DNA of 64,000 nt from Sulfurimonas sp. Its GTDB lineage: Bacteria; Campylobacterota; Campylobacteria; Campylobacterales; Sulfurimonadaceae. A program made the position numbers and the translations under genes. Shown here piece after piece: positions 54,069-63,644 of this stretch. The notes beneath the pieces were generated by a model. It was not told the origin of the DNA and did not search any database. It saw nothing but the letters and a program-made list of their open reading frames with translations. How positions within the stretch are numbered: the first letter of the stretch is position 1; every line of letters begins with the position of its first letter. Location of the stretch: assembly GCA_030949825.1 (NCBI GenBank), contig JAUZSC010000008.1:186001-250000 (forward strand), in the 5' to 3' direction.

Positions 54069-54868
54069 TTTTTATTTTTAAACTGGTACATTATAAGTGA
54101 AGCCGCAACTGCGACATTGAAGCTTTTTACTCCCGCTTGCATCTCGATACTTACGACCTCATCGCAAATATCTAAAATCTCTTTAGCTATGCCTTTGCCC
54201 TCGTGACCCATCAGTAAAACCCATTTACTTGATACTTTTACATCTTGTAAAAACCTTGCATCTGGCGTGAGTTCAGCAGCGTAAATTTTATAGCCTCTTT
54301 GTTTTAACTCTTTGATACATGAAAATATATCAGTATATATATGGTATTTAAGCCTACTCATATACCCCATAGAAACACGCAAAGCCCGTCTGCCATAGGG
54401 GTGAGGAGAAGTGCTTGGAAGAAGATACGAAGCGATACCTATACCTGCCATACTTCTCGCAATAGAACCTACATTTTCAGTCGATGTTATAGCATCTAGC
54501 ATTAAGATCTGATCGTCTAACTCGTCTAGTCTATGAGGCTTTGGTCGTACACCGTGAGCCATGCAATTATGATGAATCTTATGCCCGACTATGCCTTGCA
54601 TTAAAGCTTTATCTACTACAAATAATTTTTCTATATTTTTACTTTTCACTAAGTCTTTATTCTCATCGTAGTACGCTTGTGTCGCTAAAATACTTTTAAT
54701 CTTGATGTCACTTTCTAAAAGTAAATTAACCACTTTTGGAGAGTCTGCTATGAAACTATCTTCATCATCAAAAGCATTATCTCGAAGCGTTTTGTATACT
54801 TTTAAATCTTTAACATCTATATCTACTACTTTAATCAGCTTCTTAACTCGCTCGTAAAGAAGACTCAA
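54065..54868 (-). CDS. TrmH/SpoU-family RNA 2'-O-methyltransferase
   Basis: This 267-residue SPOUT methylase has an N-terminal substrate-binding part (about 1-100) and a SpoU domain with MLDAITSTENVGSIARSM, WVLLMGHEGKGI and VSIEMQAGVKSFNVAVAASL, the three family motifs. It methylates a ribose in tRNA or rRNA, but which one is not evident. It overlaps the EAL-HDOD gene by 26 bases. Confidence 0.88.
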   Translation of the reverse strand: MSLLYERVKKLIKVVDIDVKDLKVYKTLRDNAFDDEDSFIADSPKVVNLLLESDIKIKSILATQAYYDENKDLVKSKNIEKLFVVDKALMQGIVGHKIHHNCMAHGVRPKPHRLDELDDQILMLDAITSTENVGSIARSMAGIGIASYLLPSTSPHPYGRRALRVSMGYMSRLKYHIYTDIFSCIKELKQRGYKIYAAELTPDARFLQDVKVSSKWVLLMGHEGKGIAKEILDICDEVVSIEMQAGVKSFNVAVAASLIMYQFKNKN

Positions 54869-56093
54869 GAGCGTTTACATCTTCGATACTTTGCATAATA
54901 ACATTTTGAACATCTTCTTCGGCTACCTTATGTCTTTTAGAAAAAGCTACTATTTCGGCTACATCAAATACTTCTATCGCCCGAACAAGCTTGAACAGCA
55001 TTCCTAAGGTTCCCTCATCATGTAAAAGCGCTTGTTTTGCAATGTCTGAGATATGAATATGCTCTAAAATGTCGCTTAATTTTGCGTGAAATATCGTGTC
55101 CACTAAAGAAAGAGCACCTATTAAATAGGCCTCACCTAAGGCATTACTTTTTACATCTGGCTTAAGTATTCTAAGTAAGTTTTGCATAAGTTGCGTTCTA
55201 TTTTGAACCATGAGCATTAAAGGAGGTGCTTTGTCATTTTTTGTAAGCGACTTGGAGTAAATCATAAGCATTAACCACTCAGACAATGGTTTCCTCCCAA
55301 CAAGTGTGAGAATATGGTGCACGGAAGAAATCTTCGCTTGAAAGTGAAAGTGTGCAGAATTTATAAACTGTAACAACTGAAAAGTAAGTGCATGGTTGTT
55401 TTCAAACTCAGCAGTAATCTCATCAATATTAGTGTCGCTAATAAGCATATTGTAAATTTTAAGGACATTAAATTGTGCCGGATCAAATTTTTCATTTTCT
55501 AAAATCTGTGGTTTAGCAAACCAATATCCCTGATACAAATCGCACTCTAAATCTTTAGCTGTTTGGTACTGGTATTCATCTTCTATTTTTGTTGCTACGA
55601 TTTTCACATGGGTATCTTGGAGTTGGACTACTAAATCTTTGTCTTTTAAGTCCATATCTGCATAAATATTAATCTTAAAGTATGTAAGTTTATCCATTAT
55701 TTTTTTGTATTTTATAATATTATCTCGACTCAAATCAACATTATCAATAGCTAAAGTAAAACCTTTCTCATAAAGTTTTTCTATTCTATCTATAACTCTT
55801 GCATCTAAGTCTATTTCTGAAAATAAAGAAAGGGTAAAAATATCATTTGGGATACTCAAGACTAAATCACTCATCAAGAATTTTTTGTCTACTTTAATAA
55901 AAGCCTTGTGCTCGCTTGTAAACTTTTTTGTTCCAAATTTATTTAAAATAGAGTTGATAACTGAAGCTGTTGTAGAGATGTTTTTTTCACTCGCTGCCTT
56001 GTTAGCATCAAGATACATCACCTCATAGGCTTCTAGCTGCTCATCTATACTAACGATGGGCTGTCTTGCAAGATATACATAACTCATGGACAA
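54843..56093 (-). CDS. EAL-HDOD protein with degenerate EAL domain
   Basis: In this 416-residue protein, residues 1-200 have the EAL fold (YLARQPIVSIDEQLEAYEVM, ITILGYF-like end CDLYQGYWFAKP). The catalytic EAL triplet is YEV and the metal-binding DDF is DNV, so it should not hydrolyse c-di-GMP. Residues 205-400 form an HDOD domain. YuxH/CdgJ-like proteins of this type act as c-di-GMP or protein-interaction switches, often for motility. Confidence 0.85.
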   Translation of the reverse strand: MSMSYVYLARQPIVSIDEQLEAYEVMYLDANKAASEKNISTTASVINSILNKFGTKKFTSEHKAFIKVDKKFLMSDLVLSIPNDIFTLSLFSEIDLDARVIDRIEKLYEKGFTLAIDNVDLSRDNIIKYKKIMDKLTYFKINIYADMDLKDKDLVVQLQDTHVKIVATKIEDEYQYQTAKDLECDLYQGYWFAKPQILENEKFDPAQFNVLKIYNMLISDTNIDEITAEFENNHALTFQLLQFINSAHFHFQAKISSVHHILTLVGRKPLSEWLMLMIYSKSLTKNDKAPPLMLMVQNRTQLMQNLLRILKPDVKSNALGEAYLIGALSLVDTIFHAKLSDILEHIHISDIAKQALLHDEGTLGMLFKLVRAIEVFDVAEIVAFSKRHKVAEEDVQNVIMQSIEDVNALESSLRAS

Positions 56094-56132
56094 TCCTTAT
56101 ATAATTATGTATAGATTATATCAAGAAATCCC

Positions 56133-56999
56133 TTAGTCCTTTATTCCGTATATTTTTGCTCTTTGTAAAAGCGCATATGAATAAGCAAACATAGTTTTTG
56201 TTTCTGCCATTTTTGAATTTTGATTAAATACCAAAGCATCATTTTGACATACTTCAGATGCTTCTTCGTAGTCTTTTTTATTTACCTTATAGAGTGAATT
56301 TATTATCTCTATTTGATTGGGGTGAATAATCGTTTTGGAGATTAAACCCTCTTTTAAGTCACGCTTAACATCATTAATAAAACCTTCTTTATCTTTAAAA
56401 CAAGGATACACGCCAGCACTCACATCAAACCCAGCACTTTTAAAAATTCCTATAAAGTTACCCAAAACAGATGAAGTGACTGTAAAATCAAAGATAGACT
56501 CTTGGCATGTTCTTCGCATCTTAAGCTGTCTTAGCATATCTTCTAAACCAAAACGAACAAGAGGGATTTTTTCTTTATGAATAAGTAAAATATCTCGCAG
56601 TTCTACAAGTTTAGGCTGCTCAAAAAGCTCACTTCCCTCAATACTTGGCATAATGGTATAACTCGTATTCGCTAAAATATAAAGATATTTACGAGCATTA
56701 TCCAGCGAAAATTTCGGTAGAATAAAGCCCTCTATCAAATGGATATTTTGGAACTTTAAAATCTCTTGCAAAACCTCCATATTTCTTGGTCGTATAAATA
56801 CAAGAAGCGTACTTTTTTTATATGTTTGTAGAAGTGTTTGAATCGCTTCTAGTCCTGATTCTAGGTCATCAAGAGAATCTTCTGTATCTATAAGTACACT
56901 TTTTAAGTCTGGATATTTTTCGCCACTAACGACACACTTTATATCTTTATGTGTAGCCGGTAAAAAAAGTGTTCCTCCGAGCTCTATTGCTTTTATCAT
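56133..56999 (-). CDS. HpcH/HpaI aldolase-citrate lyase (CitE-like) family protein
   Basis: This protein of about 288 residues starts at ATG 56999 (MIKAIELGGTLFLPATHKD). It has the acidic metal-site segment VLIDTEDSLDDLES, RFGLEDMLRQL, and near the end TIIHPNQIEIINSLYKV, as in CitE-type beta-barrel lyases. The start overlaps the stop of the AAA ATPase gene as ATGA. A longer frame to 57029 lies inside that gene and is less likely. No citrate lyase partner genes are seen, so the substrate is unknown. Confidence 0.8.
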   Translation of the reverse strand: MIKAIELGGTLFLPATHKDIKCVVSGEKYPDLKSVLIDTEDSLDDLESGLEAIQTLLQTYKKSTLLVFIRPRNMEVLQEILKFQNIHLIEGFILPKFSLDNARKYLYILANTSYTIMPSIEGSELFEQPKLVELRDILLIHKEKIPLVRFGLEDMLRQLKMRRTCQESIFDFTVTSSVLGNFIGIFKSAGFDVSAGVYPCFKDKEGFINDVKRDLKEGLISKTIIHPNQIEIINSLYKVNKKDYEEASEVCQNDALVFNQNSKMAETKTMFAYSYALLQRAKIYGIKD

Positions 57000-58195
57000 G
57001 CTTTTTCTTTTATAAAAGAGAATAACCAAAGAGGTATTTTCTTGTCATTCGTGCTAAAATCAATGTCGATTGCTAAATAACTATTTTCCAGGTCTCTTAC
57101 TTGAGTAAATGATTTATTTTTTCCACCAACTTCAAAAATAATATCGTTGACAACAAAATCACCAATATCGCTGTAGTAACAATTTTCAAAACAGTTCACA
57201 AAATATGTTTCTCTTATTGTTCCAATGTCTAAATCTAAGTCGATTTTATTTGCATATGCATATAAAATATTTGTATTTGAAAAGAGTAACTTTTGCGGTT
57301 TTTTTGACATGCGTGTAGATTTTTTTCGCATTGCTTTAAATATAGAAGTATTCTCAAGTATATCTATATACGAGGTGAGCGTGGGTGCACTTACTCCAAG
57401 TTCTTTTGCAAGTGAGGCTATATTTATTAAAAAAGGTTTATTTGCAGATACAACAAAATAAATAAACTTTTCAAAAATAGAAATATGTGAGTAGTCTATC
57501 TTGTTTAATGAAGGAATATCTTCATGTATAATTTTATCCATCGCATTATAAAGTTTTTGTTCAAACCCTGCAATGCCTTCTAAATAAAAGGGATAAGCAC
57601 CGCGCCTAAGATAATCTTTAAAATGTGAATACAAGTCTTCATTCGCAAATACGAGTTCTTTAGATATAGCACTACTATTACTCAAAATTTCTTCAAATGT
57701 ATATGCCTGAAGCTTTATATCTTTAGTGATTTCTAAATATTCTTTAAAACTCAAGGTAGACATCGTATGAAGGACAAGTCTTCTACTTAAATCATATTTT
57801 TCATACAGTATATTGAGCATAGAAGAGCCACTTAGTCTAATGCGTAAATCAGGAAAGCTATCGTAAATATTTTTAACTTCTTGCGCCCAGTTTTTATACT
57901 TATGCACTTCATCTATTACGACTATTCTACCACCAAGAGAGTAAAACTCATCAACTAAGTCATATATTTTTGAATTGGTGAATTCTACATCATCTCCTGA
58001 CATATAGAGTGCTTTAGCTGAACAAGATTTTATGTATTGAAAAAGTAGTGTAGTTTTACCTACCCCTCTAGCGCCAATAAGACCTACTAATCGTTCTTCT
58101 GCATTCATCAACCCAAAATACTCTTCTCGTATATATTTGATTGATGTTTTAGATACTAATAATTCTTGTTTTTTTAAAAAATAGTCAATATTCAT
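56996..58195 (-). CDS. DUF4143-type AAA ATPase
   Basis: This 399-residue ATPase has Walker A LIGARGVGKTTLLFQYI (about 37-53) and Walker B RIVVIDEVHKYKNW. The C-terminal DUF4143 region (about 220-390) contains a winged helix (SLAKELGVSAPTLTSYIDIL) and a nuclease-like fold (VVNDIIFEVGGKNK). These are widespread ATPases of unknown function. The gene is coupled to the downstream CitE-like gene, and the start has GGAAT upstream. Confidence 0.85.
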   Translation of the reverse strand: MNIDYFLKKQELLVSKTSIKYIREEYFGLMNAEERLVGLIGARGVGKTTLLFQYIKSCSAKALYMSGDDVEFTNSKIYDLVDEFYSLGGRIVVIDEVHKYKNWAQEVKNIYDSFPDLRIRLSGSSMLNILYEKYDLSRRLVLHTMSTLSFKEYLEITKDIKLQAYTFEEILSNSSAISKELVFANEDLYSHFKDYLRRGAYPFYLEGIAGFEQKLYNAMDKIIHEDIPSLNKIDYSHISIFEKFIYFVVSANKPFLINIASLAKELGVSAPTLTSYIDILENTSIFKAMRKKSTRMSKKPQKLLFSNTNILYAYANKIDLDLDIGTIRETYFVNCFENCYYSDIGDFVVNDIIFEVGGKNKSFTQVRDLENSYLAIDIDFSTNDKKIPLWLFSFIKEKA

Positions 58196-58251
58196 AAATA
58201 TTCCTTAATTACTATTTATGATTATAACATAAAATGCTAAAGTCTACTTTA

Positions 58252-60540
58252 CTAAATTAATAAACTCGTATCACGGTTATCTATTTTTGAGATAAGTGCT
58301 GGAAGGGCGACTAAATCGACTACAACTGCAAGAAGAAGTGCTGTTGCCGTCACAACTCCAAAGTGGTAGTTTGGATTAAAATCACTAAACACAAAGACTA
58401 AAAATGCAAAGCTTAAAATAACGGTAGTAAAGATAATAGCAGAGCCTGCAAAACGCATTACATATTCTAAAGAATTTTGTAAATTTTCTCCGCGTTTTCT
58501 TGCCTCAATGTACTTCACCATAAAGTGAATCGTATCATCAACAGCCACTCCTATAATAATCGCACCTGCAATGGCTACTCCCATATCTATGTCGATTTGT
58601 AACCAACCCATCACACCGACTACAAGCGCAACGGGTAAAATATTTGGAGCGATAAAAAGTGGTAACATTTTTATATTTTTAAAGATAAAAAGCATAATTA
58701 TCGAGATAAGGATTATCGCTAATGTTATAGAATATATCAGCGTATATGTCACATCATGTTGCATATGCGCGAACATCTTTGTTTGTCCGTTTACAACCGC
58801 GCTATATTCAGTTTTCTCCCACCAATTTTCAACCCACTCTATCATTTCTAAGTCTTTTGAGGTATCGACCATGTTGATAGATGCTGTTACGCGTAAGAGT
58901 TGTTCGTTAATGTCCATTTTATCGTTTATTTCCATCCCTTGAGGAAGAGAAAGAGAGTAAAGGAGTAAATACTGTGCTATTAAGTTTTTATCGTCTGGGA
59001 TGCTCTTAGAGTTGTTCATTACATCATTGAAGATTTTCACTGTATCCATAAGCGAAGTAACATGTCTTGCATCTGCGTATTCTTTTTTAAAAGCTTTTCC
59101 AAAAGCATCTACAGTTTTTAAAAACTTTGGCTCTTTTATGCCATCGGGAGATTTAGAATCTACAATAATCTCATACGCCATCGGTCCTGTTAAATTGTCT
59201 TGTGTAAATTGCGTGGCTACTCGAAAGGGTACATTTTCATTAAAATAACGGACTGTATTTGAATCTACATTTGCTTTAAATATGCCTATGCCAATCACTA
59301 CAAAAAGCACTCCAGATGCTAAGAGTATTTTTGTATTGTGTTTGAGTAAAAAGTCTGCATACCATTGTGAGAATTTATGTGTTTTATTTACATCTTGTGT
59401 TTGTACTGCTATCTTTGGATCTAATATCGCTAAGAGAGCTGGAACAAAAAGTATCGTAAGCACAAAGGCTAAAATCGCTGCACTCGCAGTCGCTATGCCT
59501 AAGGTTTGGATGGGAACAACTGCGGAGATGCTAAGTGAGGCAAAGCCAACCGCGGTCGTAATAGAAGTCAGAAGAAGTGCTAGAAAATTCTTTTTTACAC
59601 TGTAATGAATGGCTTCATAATTCTCCTTGCCCTCTTTTCTTGCAAGTATATAAATCCATAGTAGATGCATAGCATCTGCGATTCCAATGGCTACTACAAA
59701 TACTGGAATATTTGCTGTAAAGTTATTGAGTTTAAAGCCTAGAAACACTTGAATAGATAGAACGATTAAAAAAGTAAAAATAACTACAGAGATACTTAAA
59801 ATACTGAGTGAAAATTTTCTAAAAACAAGTAAAAGTAAGAACATGGCAACAAGGATTACAGCAGGTGTAAATATGCCGCCATCATGTTGTGCTATTTCTA
59901 TAAATGAACTGTTTATGACTGGTCCACCGTTGAGATGAAAAGTATATCCATACTTCTCTATCTCAGGTTTTATAATCTCAAGAGCAGCATCACGGAGTTT
60001 AAAACTAACTTCAGGGTCATTCCCTGCCTTTGGTGTCATTCGCCCTACTATCATTGTAGTTTTTGCATCTGCGGAGATTAGTTTTCCTAGGATAATATCT
60101 TGTGTTATAGCGATTGCACGCTTTTTTTCTAAGTCTTCTTCACTCAAGTTCTCTACATCTTCAATAAAGTCTTCAACAAGAATTTCATCGGGATAGTCCT
60201 CATCTGCATGAACATACTGATAATTTGTAATCGAATCAACCCGCGCAATATACTCAGTTTCCCAAAGTTTATTTGTCATCGTCTGGATGCTTTGAAGCAC
60301 TTCTTTGTTAAAGATTCCATCTTCAACTTTAAAGGCGATAACTATGGCATCATCATTCCCAAAAATCGCACGAAAGTCATCGTACTCACGAAGAATGTCA
60401 GACTTTTCACCAAACCAAATTCTATAACTTCCCTCAAACTCTAAGTTTTTAAGTGAGGATGCCATTGTAAATGTAATCAATGGAATTAGAATCGCTATAA
60501 ACCATCTAAATTTTATTATTTTTTCTACAAAATTATTCAT
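58252..60540 (-). CDS. MMPL/RND-superfamily exporter
   Basis: This 762-residue membrane protein has twelve predicted helices in two halves. Each half begins with a membrane helix and a large periplasmic loop, then a five-helix bundle (IGIADAMHLLWIYI, then GVAVDDTIHFMVKYIEARKR). The second half carries the MMPL motif with the proton-relay Asp pair. It resembles RND hydrophobe exporters linked to outer-membrane lipids. A LolA-like gene, an outer-membrane barrel gene and an adaptor gene lie upstream, interrupted by an Rpn gene. Confidence 0.88.
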   Translation of the reverse strand: MNNFVEKIIKFRWFIAILIPLITFTMASSLKNLEFEGSYRIWFGEKSDILREYDDFRAIFGNDDAIVIAFKVEDGIFNKEVLQSIQTMTNKLWETEYIARVDSITNYQYVHADEDYPDEILVEDFIEDVENLSEEDLEKKRAIAITQDIILGKLISADAKTTMIVGRMTPKAGNDPEVSFKLRDAALEIIKPEIEKYGYTFHLNGGPVINSSFIEIAQHDGGIFTPAVILVAMFLLLLVFRKFSLSILSISVVIFTFLIVLSIQVFLGFKLNNFTANIPVFVVAIGIADAMHLLWIYILARKEGKENYEAIHYSVKKNFLALLLTSITTAVGFASLSISAVVPIQTLGIATASAAILAFVLTILFVPALLAILDPKIAVQTQDVNKTHKFSQWYADFLLKHNTKILLASGVLFVVIGIGIFKANVDSNTVRYFNENVPFRVATQFTQDNLTGPMAYEIIVDSKSPDGIKEPKFLKTVDAFGKAFKKEYADARHVTSLMDTVKIFNDVMNNSKSIPDDKNLIAQYLLLYSLSLPQGMEINDKMDINEQLLRVTASINMVDTSKDLEMIEWVENWWEKTEYSAVVNGQTKMFAHMQHDVTYTLIYSITLAIILISIIMLFIFKNIKMLPLFIAPNILPVALVVGVMGWLQIDIDMGVAIAGAIIIGVAVDDTIHFMVKYIEARKRGENLQNSLEYVMRFAGSAIIFTTVILSFAFLVFVFSDFNPNYHFGVVTATALLLAVVVDLVALPALISKIDNRDTSLLI

Positions 60541-60557
60541 TTATAAAATTTTTAATC

Positions 60558-61491
60558 TCATTGATTTTCATTGTGTCTAAGATTAACTAAGTCTGTATCC
60601 GTTAATCCTGTAGTAATTTTTATGATGTCACTGCTTACATTTTGTTCCAATAAACTCATAGCTATCTCTATCTTTTCTTGCTTTACACCTTCTTCAAGCC
60701 CTTGCTTATGCCCCTCTTTATGTCCCTCTTTATGTCCCTCTATTTTTCCCTCTATTTTTCCAATAACATAAGTACTCTCATAAACACTAGCTTCTCTTCT
60801 TTTATCTTCTTGTCTAGCGTCATAGGATAACTTCTCTTTTACATCCATTTTTAAGTAGTCGAGTGTCTCTTTTGCTTTTAAGAGACCTTTTGCTTTTGGA
60901 TTGTCTGGTATCTCTTCATTTTTTAAAAAGTTTATCCACTCATCTAAGGTATCTTTTGCTGTGTCATTAAAGTTTCTCACTTTAATAAGATAATACTCTG
61001 GATATATTTTTTCAACTTTGTCAGTTTTATAAAGTTCTTTTTGTTTTTCATTGAGTTTTAGCTGTGTATGATTATGGAGCCCTATAAAGTTTGTTGTTCC
61101 TTTATAGATGTAGTCATCGCCATCACCAAAATCAAAGTATAAAATATTTATAGAGATAATTTTACTAATCTCCTTGTATTGAACACCCTCTTTGAGATGC
61201 TCTACGATAGCCTTGCTTGAAGCATATAAAATTCTTTGAAGATAATCTAGTTCTGCACTGTATTGAATCTCTATGAGTATTATCTCTTCATTTTGATTTT
61301 TAACTTTTATATCAAGTCTATTAAATTTGTCATCTCTTTGCTCTTGATTTGATTCACTTTCTAGTATCTCTAAAATAATTATATCTTCAAAAAGGAGTTC
61401 ACTTAAAAAAACCTTCTAAGATTTCAAAGTTTGCTTTACTTCTTAGGATTCTTTTTATTGCCCAGTCGAATGAGATTAGTTTTCTTTGCAT
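60558..61491 (-). pseudogene. Rpn-family nuclease (PDDEXK_2), one frameshift
   Basis: This gene encodes about 310 residues when one T is removed from the run at 61405-61411. It has the start MQRKLISFDWAIKRIL, then EGFLSELLFEDII, then the PD-(D/E)xK core FNRLDIKVKNQNEEIILIEI with catalytic D and ExQ positions. The C-terminal tail has the repeat KEGHKEGHKQGLEEG (six-base-scale repeats). Rpn proteins promote RecA-independent recombination and mobility. Its insertion between the transport genes suggests transfer. Confidence 0.8.
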
Positions 61492-61587
61492 TTTAGTTTT
61501 CCTTAATTAATAATTTCTAAAGTATGTGATTTTATTTACATATAATACTATTAATTGCCTTTTAAGTAGAGTAAGCTTATGTTGATT

Positions 61588-62808
61588 CAATAATAATACG
61601 CAATACTCAAAGCCATTCTTTGGTGTCTTCCTAAAAGTGCGTAGGCTGTTAGCTCTTTTTTTTGAGGGTTCAATATAATAATAATCAAGTGTTAATTTCA
61701 AAGACTCCCCAAGTCGAGTGTTTAGCTCACCATAATAAGTCTGCTCGTCATACTCCAAATCATGTACAATGCCACCTACAAACTCTGTTGCATCTGCATT
61801 GTTTAAAGCATATCTCAAACCTACAAATAGATCATCTTGCATACTTTGGAAAAGTTCTAAATCTGTGTACTTATTATCTTCATATGTCGTGTATTTATAA
61901 TACTCGTACAAAAAGCCAAGGGTTGAACCATCTTCAAAGTCAGCAAATGCGTGTTCGACTCCTACTGCGATGTGGGAATAATCACTAATTAGCTCTGCAT
62001 CATCCACAATGGCATACAGAGCTTCAAGCTTAAGCAATGTATTTCCAATAACAAGTGTATTATATGTCATAAATTTATCTACTATATATGCATTTTGAAC
62101 ATACGAAGTCGGTGCAGTTTGTGAAAAATATCTTTGGGAATCGTATCCATGCTCATATATAAAAGCAAAATCCAGAGCATACTCGGCATCTGTTGTACCG
62201 TTATATGAAAGATAAACTGAAGGCTGATTTTTATTTTTAGATGTTTTTAAGGTCTCATCATACAAAACTGCTTGGGGAAATACATAATATACATAAGGAT
62301 AATTTGCCATTTTTTGATTTGGCTCATTTACTTTTACTACAATCGATAGTTCTCCGCTATCTGTATAGTAGGAATACGAAGCATTCCAAACACCTAAGGG
62401 ATTTGTAGCAAATAAATCATCCTGTAATTCATTAGGGTTAAATACATCAACGATATTTTCTAACTCTAAAGAACCCCAAAACCTTATACTTTTACCAATC
62501 TTTATACTTGAGTCTTCTAGCTCATACTTTAGATAAAGTTCATCAAGTCTTGCAAAAGTTCTTCCAGTATCCTCTACATCATTTAAAAAATCATGATAGG
62601 CGGCTTGTGCATACACCTTAGAAAATAGACTTAAATCTTCTTTTGCATATTCTACTTCGAGTACTTGTTTGAGCGTAAATGAATTTGAATTTTTATTATC
62701 TTGCTGTGTTTTATACACTTGGGATTCTAAGTCAGCGTGTCCACTTACTTCAAAATCAGCGAACAAACAAGCAGATGCACCTAGAAGAAGCACAAGGAGG
62801 CGAATCAT
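61588..62808 (-). CDS. DUF1302-like outer membrane barrel protein
   Basis: This protein of about 406 residues has a signal peptide (1-17, ending CLFA). The body is a long beta-barrel pattern (VSGHADLESQVYK, IGKSIRFWGSLELEN, YYGELNTRLGESLKL). As sequenced, the frame continues to 61507 after a T8 run (61656-61663). With seven, it ends QRMALSIAYYY at TGA 61590-61588, a normal aromatic barrel end, so the longer tail is probably an artefact. The likely role is partnering the MMPL exporter in lipid or hydrophobe transfer, by context. Confidence 0.75.
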
Positions 62809-63557
62809 TTTTTTAGATGTCTTTTGTGAAAATCTTTATTACTCAGTCCATTTTTTATTTTTTCTTTAGTCCATGTAAGAATCGTTGTTTTATCATTTTG
62901 AATATTTTTCATTCTTATCTTGCCTATCCGAGCGACTGAAGCAAACATCTTATAATCTTGGAAATATGCAGTTTTTAAAAGCTTCTTTTTACGGTCAAAA
63001 TATTCTATTTTTTTGATTAAAAAGCTCTTAGCATCTACATAAGAGATTAATTGTGTATATCCAGAATACTTAGAAACGGGTGTACTCTGCGATATAAACA
63101 CTTTTTCCCCATCAAGCGTGCCTTCTTTAGCCTCACCTTCATAAGTATACTTTTTTACATTAAAGGCACTGAGGTCTTCATAGGAAAATTCACTTCCCAT
63201 AAAAGCACCTGACTTATTTTTTGACGCAATTCTTTTTACGCGTTTAAGTGCTGGAAGGTACAACCATTGGTCATCGTCCTTGTCAATATGCTCATAACTT
63301 AAAAACTTTGTTCCCTTTACATCAGCCGGTGTTGAAAATTCCATTAATGATTTGTCCGCATCTTTGCCTTCAAGGACTTTCATATACATATGTCTCGTTT
63401 TTTCTTGTCCTCGTGCATTAATAAGTTGCATCGTCATTATCGACACAGAATCTTCAAAACCACTCATAGCAGCATCGCTTTTTATAGCTACTTCGAGATT
63501 AGAAAGAGAAAATAAACTGGAATATAAGAACAAAAGAAGTGTAATAGTTTTTAACAT
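62805..63557 (-). CDS. LolA-like outer-membrane lipoprotein-sorting protein
   Basis: This 250-residue exported protein has a signal peptide (1-17). The LolA-like fold (PF17131-type) has MYMKVLEGKDADKSLMEF, WLYLPALKRVKRI and SEFSYEDLSAFNV, a conserved line for this group. It lies four bases upstream of the barrel protein gene. LolA-like proteins carry lipids or lipoproteins across the periplasm. The set fits a non-Lol lipid pathway. Confidence 0.88.
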   Translation of the reverse strand: MLKTITLLLFLYSSLFSLSNLEVAIKSDAAMSGFEDSVSIMTMQLINARGQEKTRHMYMKVLEGKDADKSLMEFSTPADVKGTKFLSYEHIDKDDDQWLYLPALKRVKRIASKNKSGAFMGSEFSYEDLSAFNVKKYTYEGEAKEGTLDGEKVFISQSTPVSKYSGYTQLISYVDAKSFLIKKIEYFDRKKKLLKTAYFQDYKMFASVARIGKIRMKNIQNDKTTILTWTKEKIKNGLSNKDFHKRHLKK

Positions 63558-63644
63558 AAGTATGCCTTTATAGGGAAGAAAGAAAAATATGCATCACAAG
63601 AAGTAAAATTAAATCTTAGATCTTATGACACCTTCTCGTAGAGT

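Noticed and set aside
61507..61587. Longer C-terminus of the barrel protein
   Set aside because: Removing one T from the T8 run gives a barrel end with terminal aromatic residues. The extended tail has no barrel pattern.
34460..61663. Phase variation as a general explanation for the frameshifts
   Set aside because: The set includes tex and an IS, runs are short (6-9), and the same bias occurs everywhere. Kept as an alternative only for surface or signalling genes.
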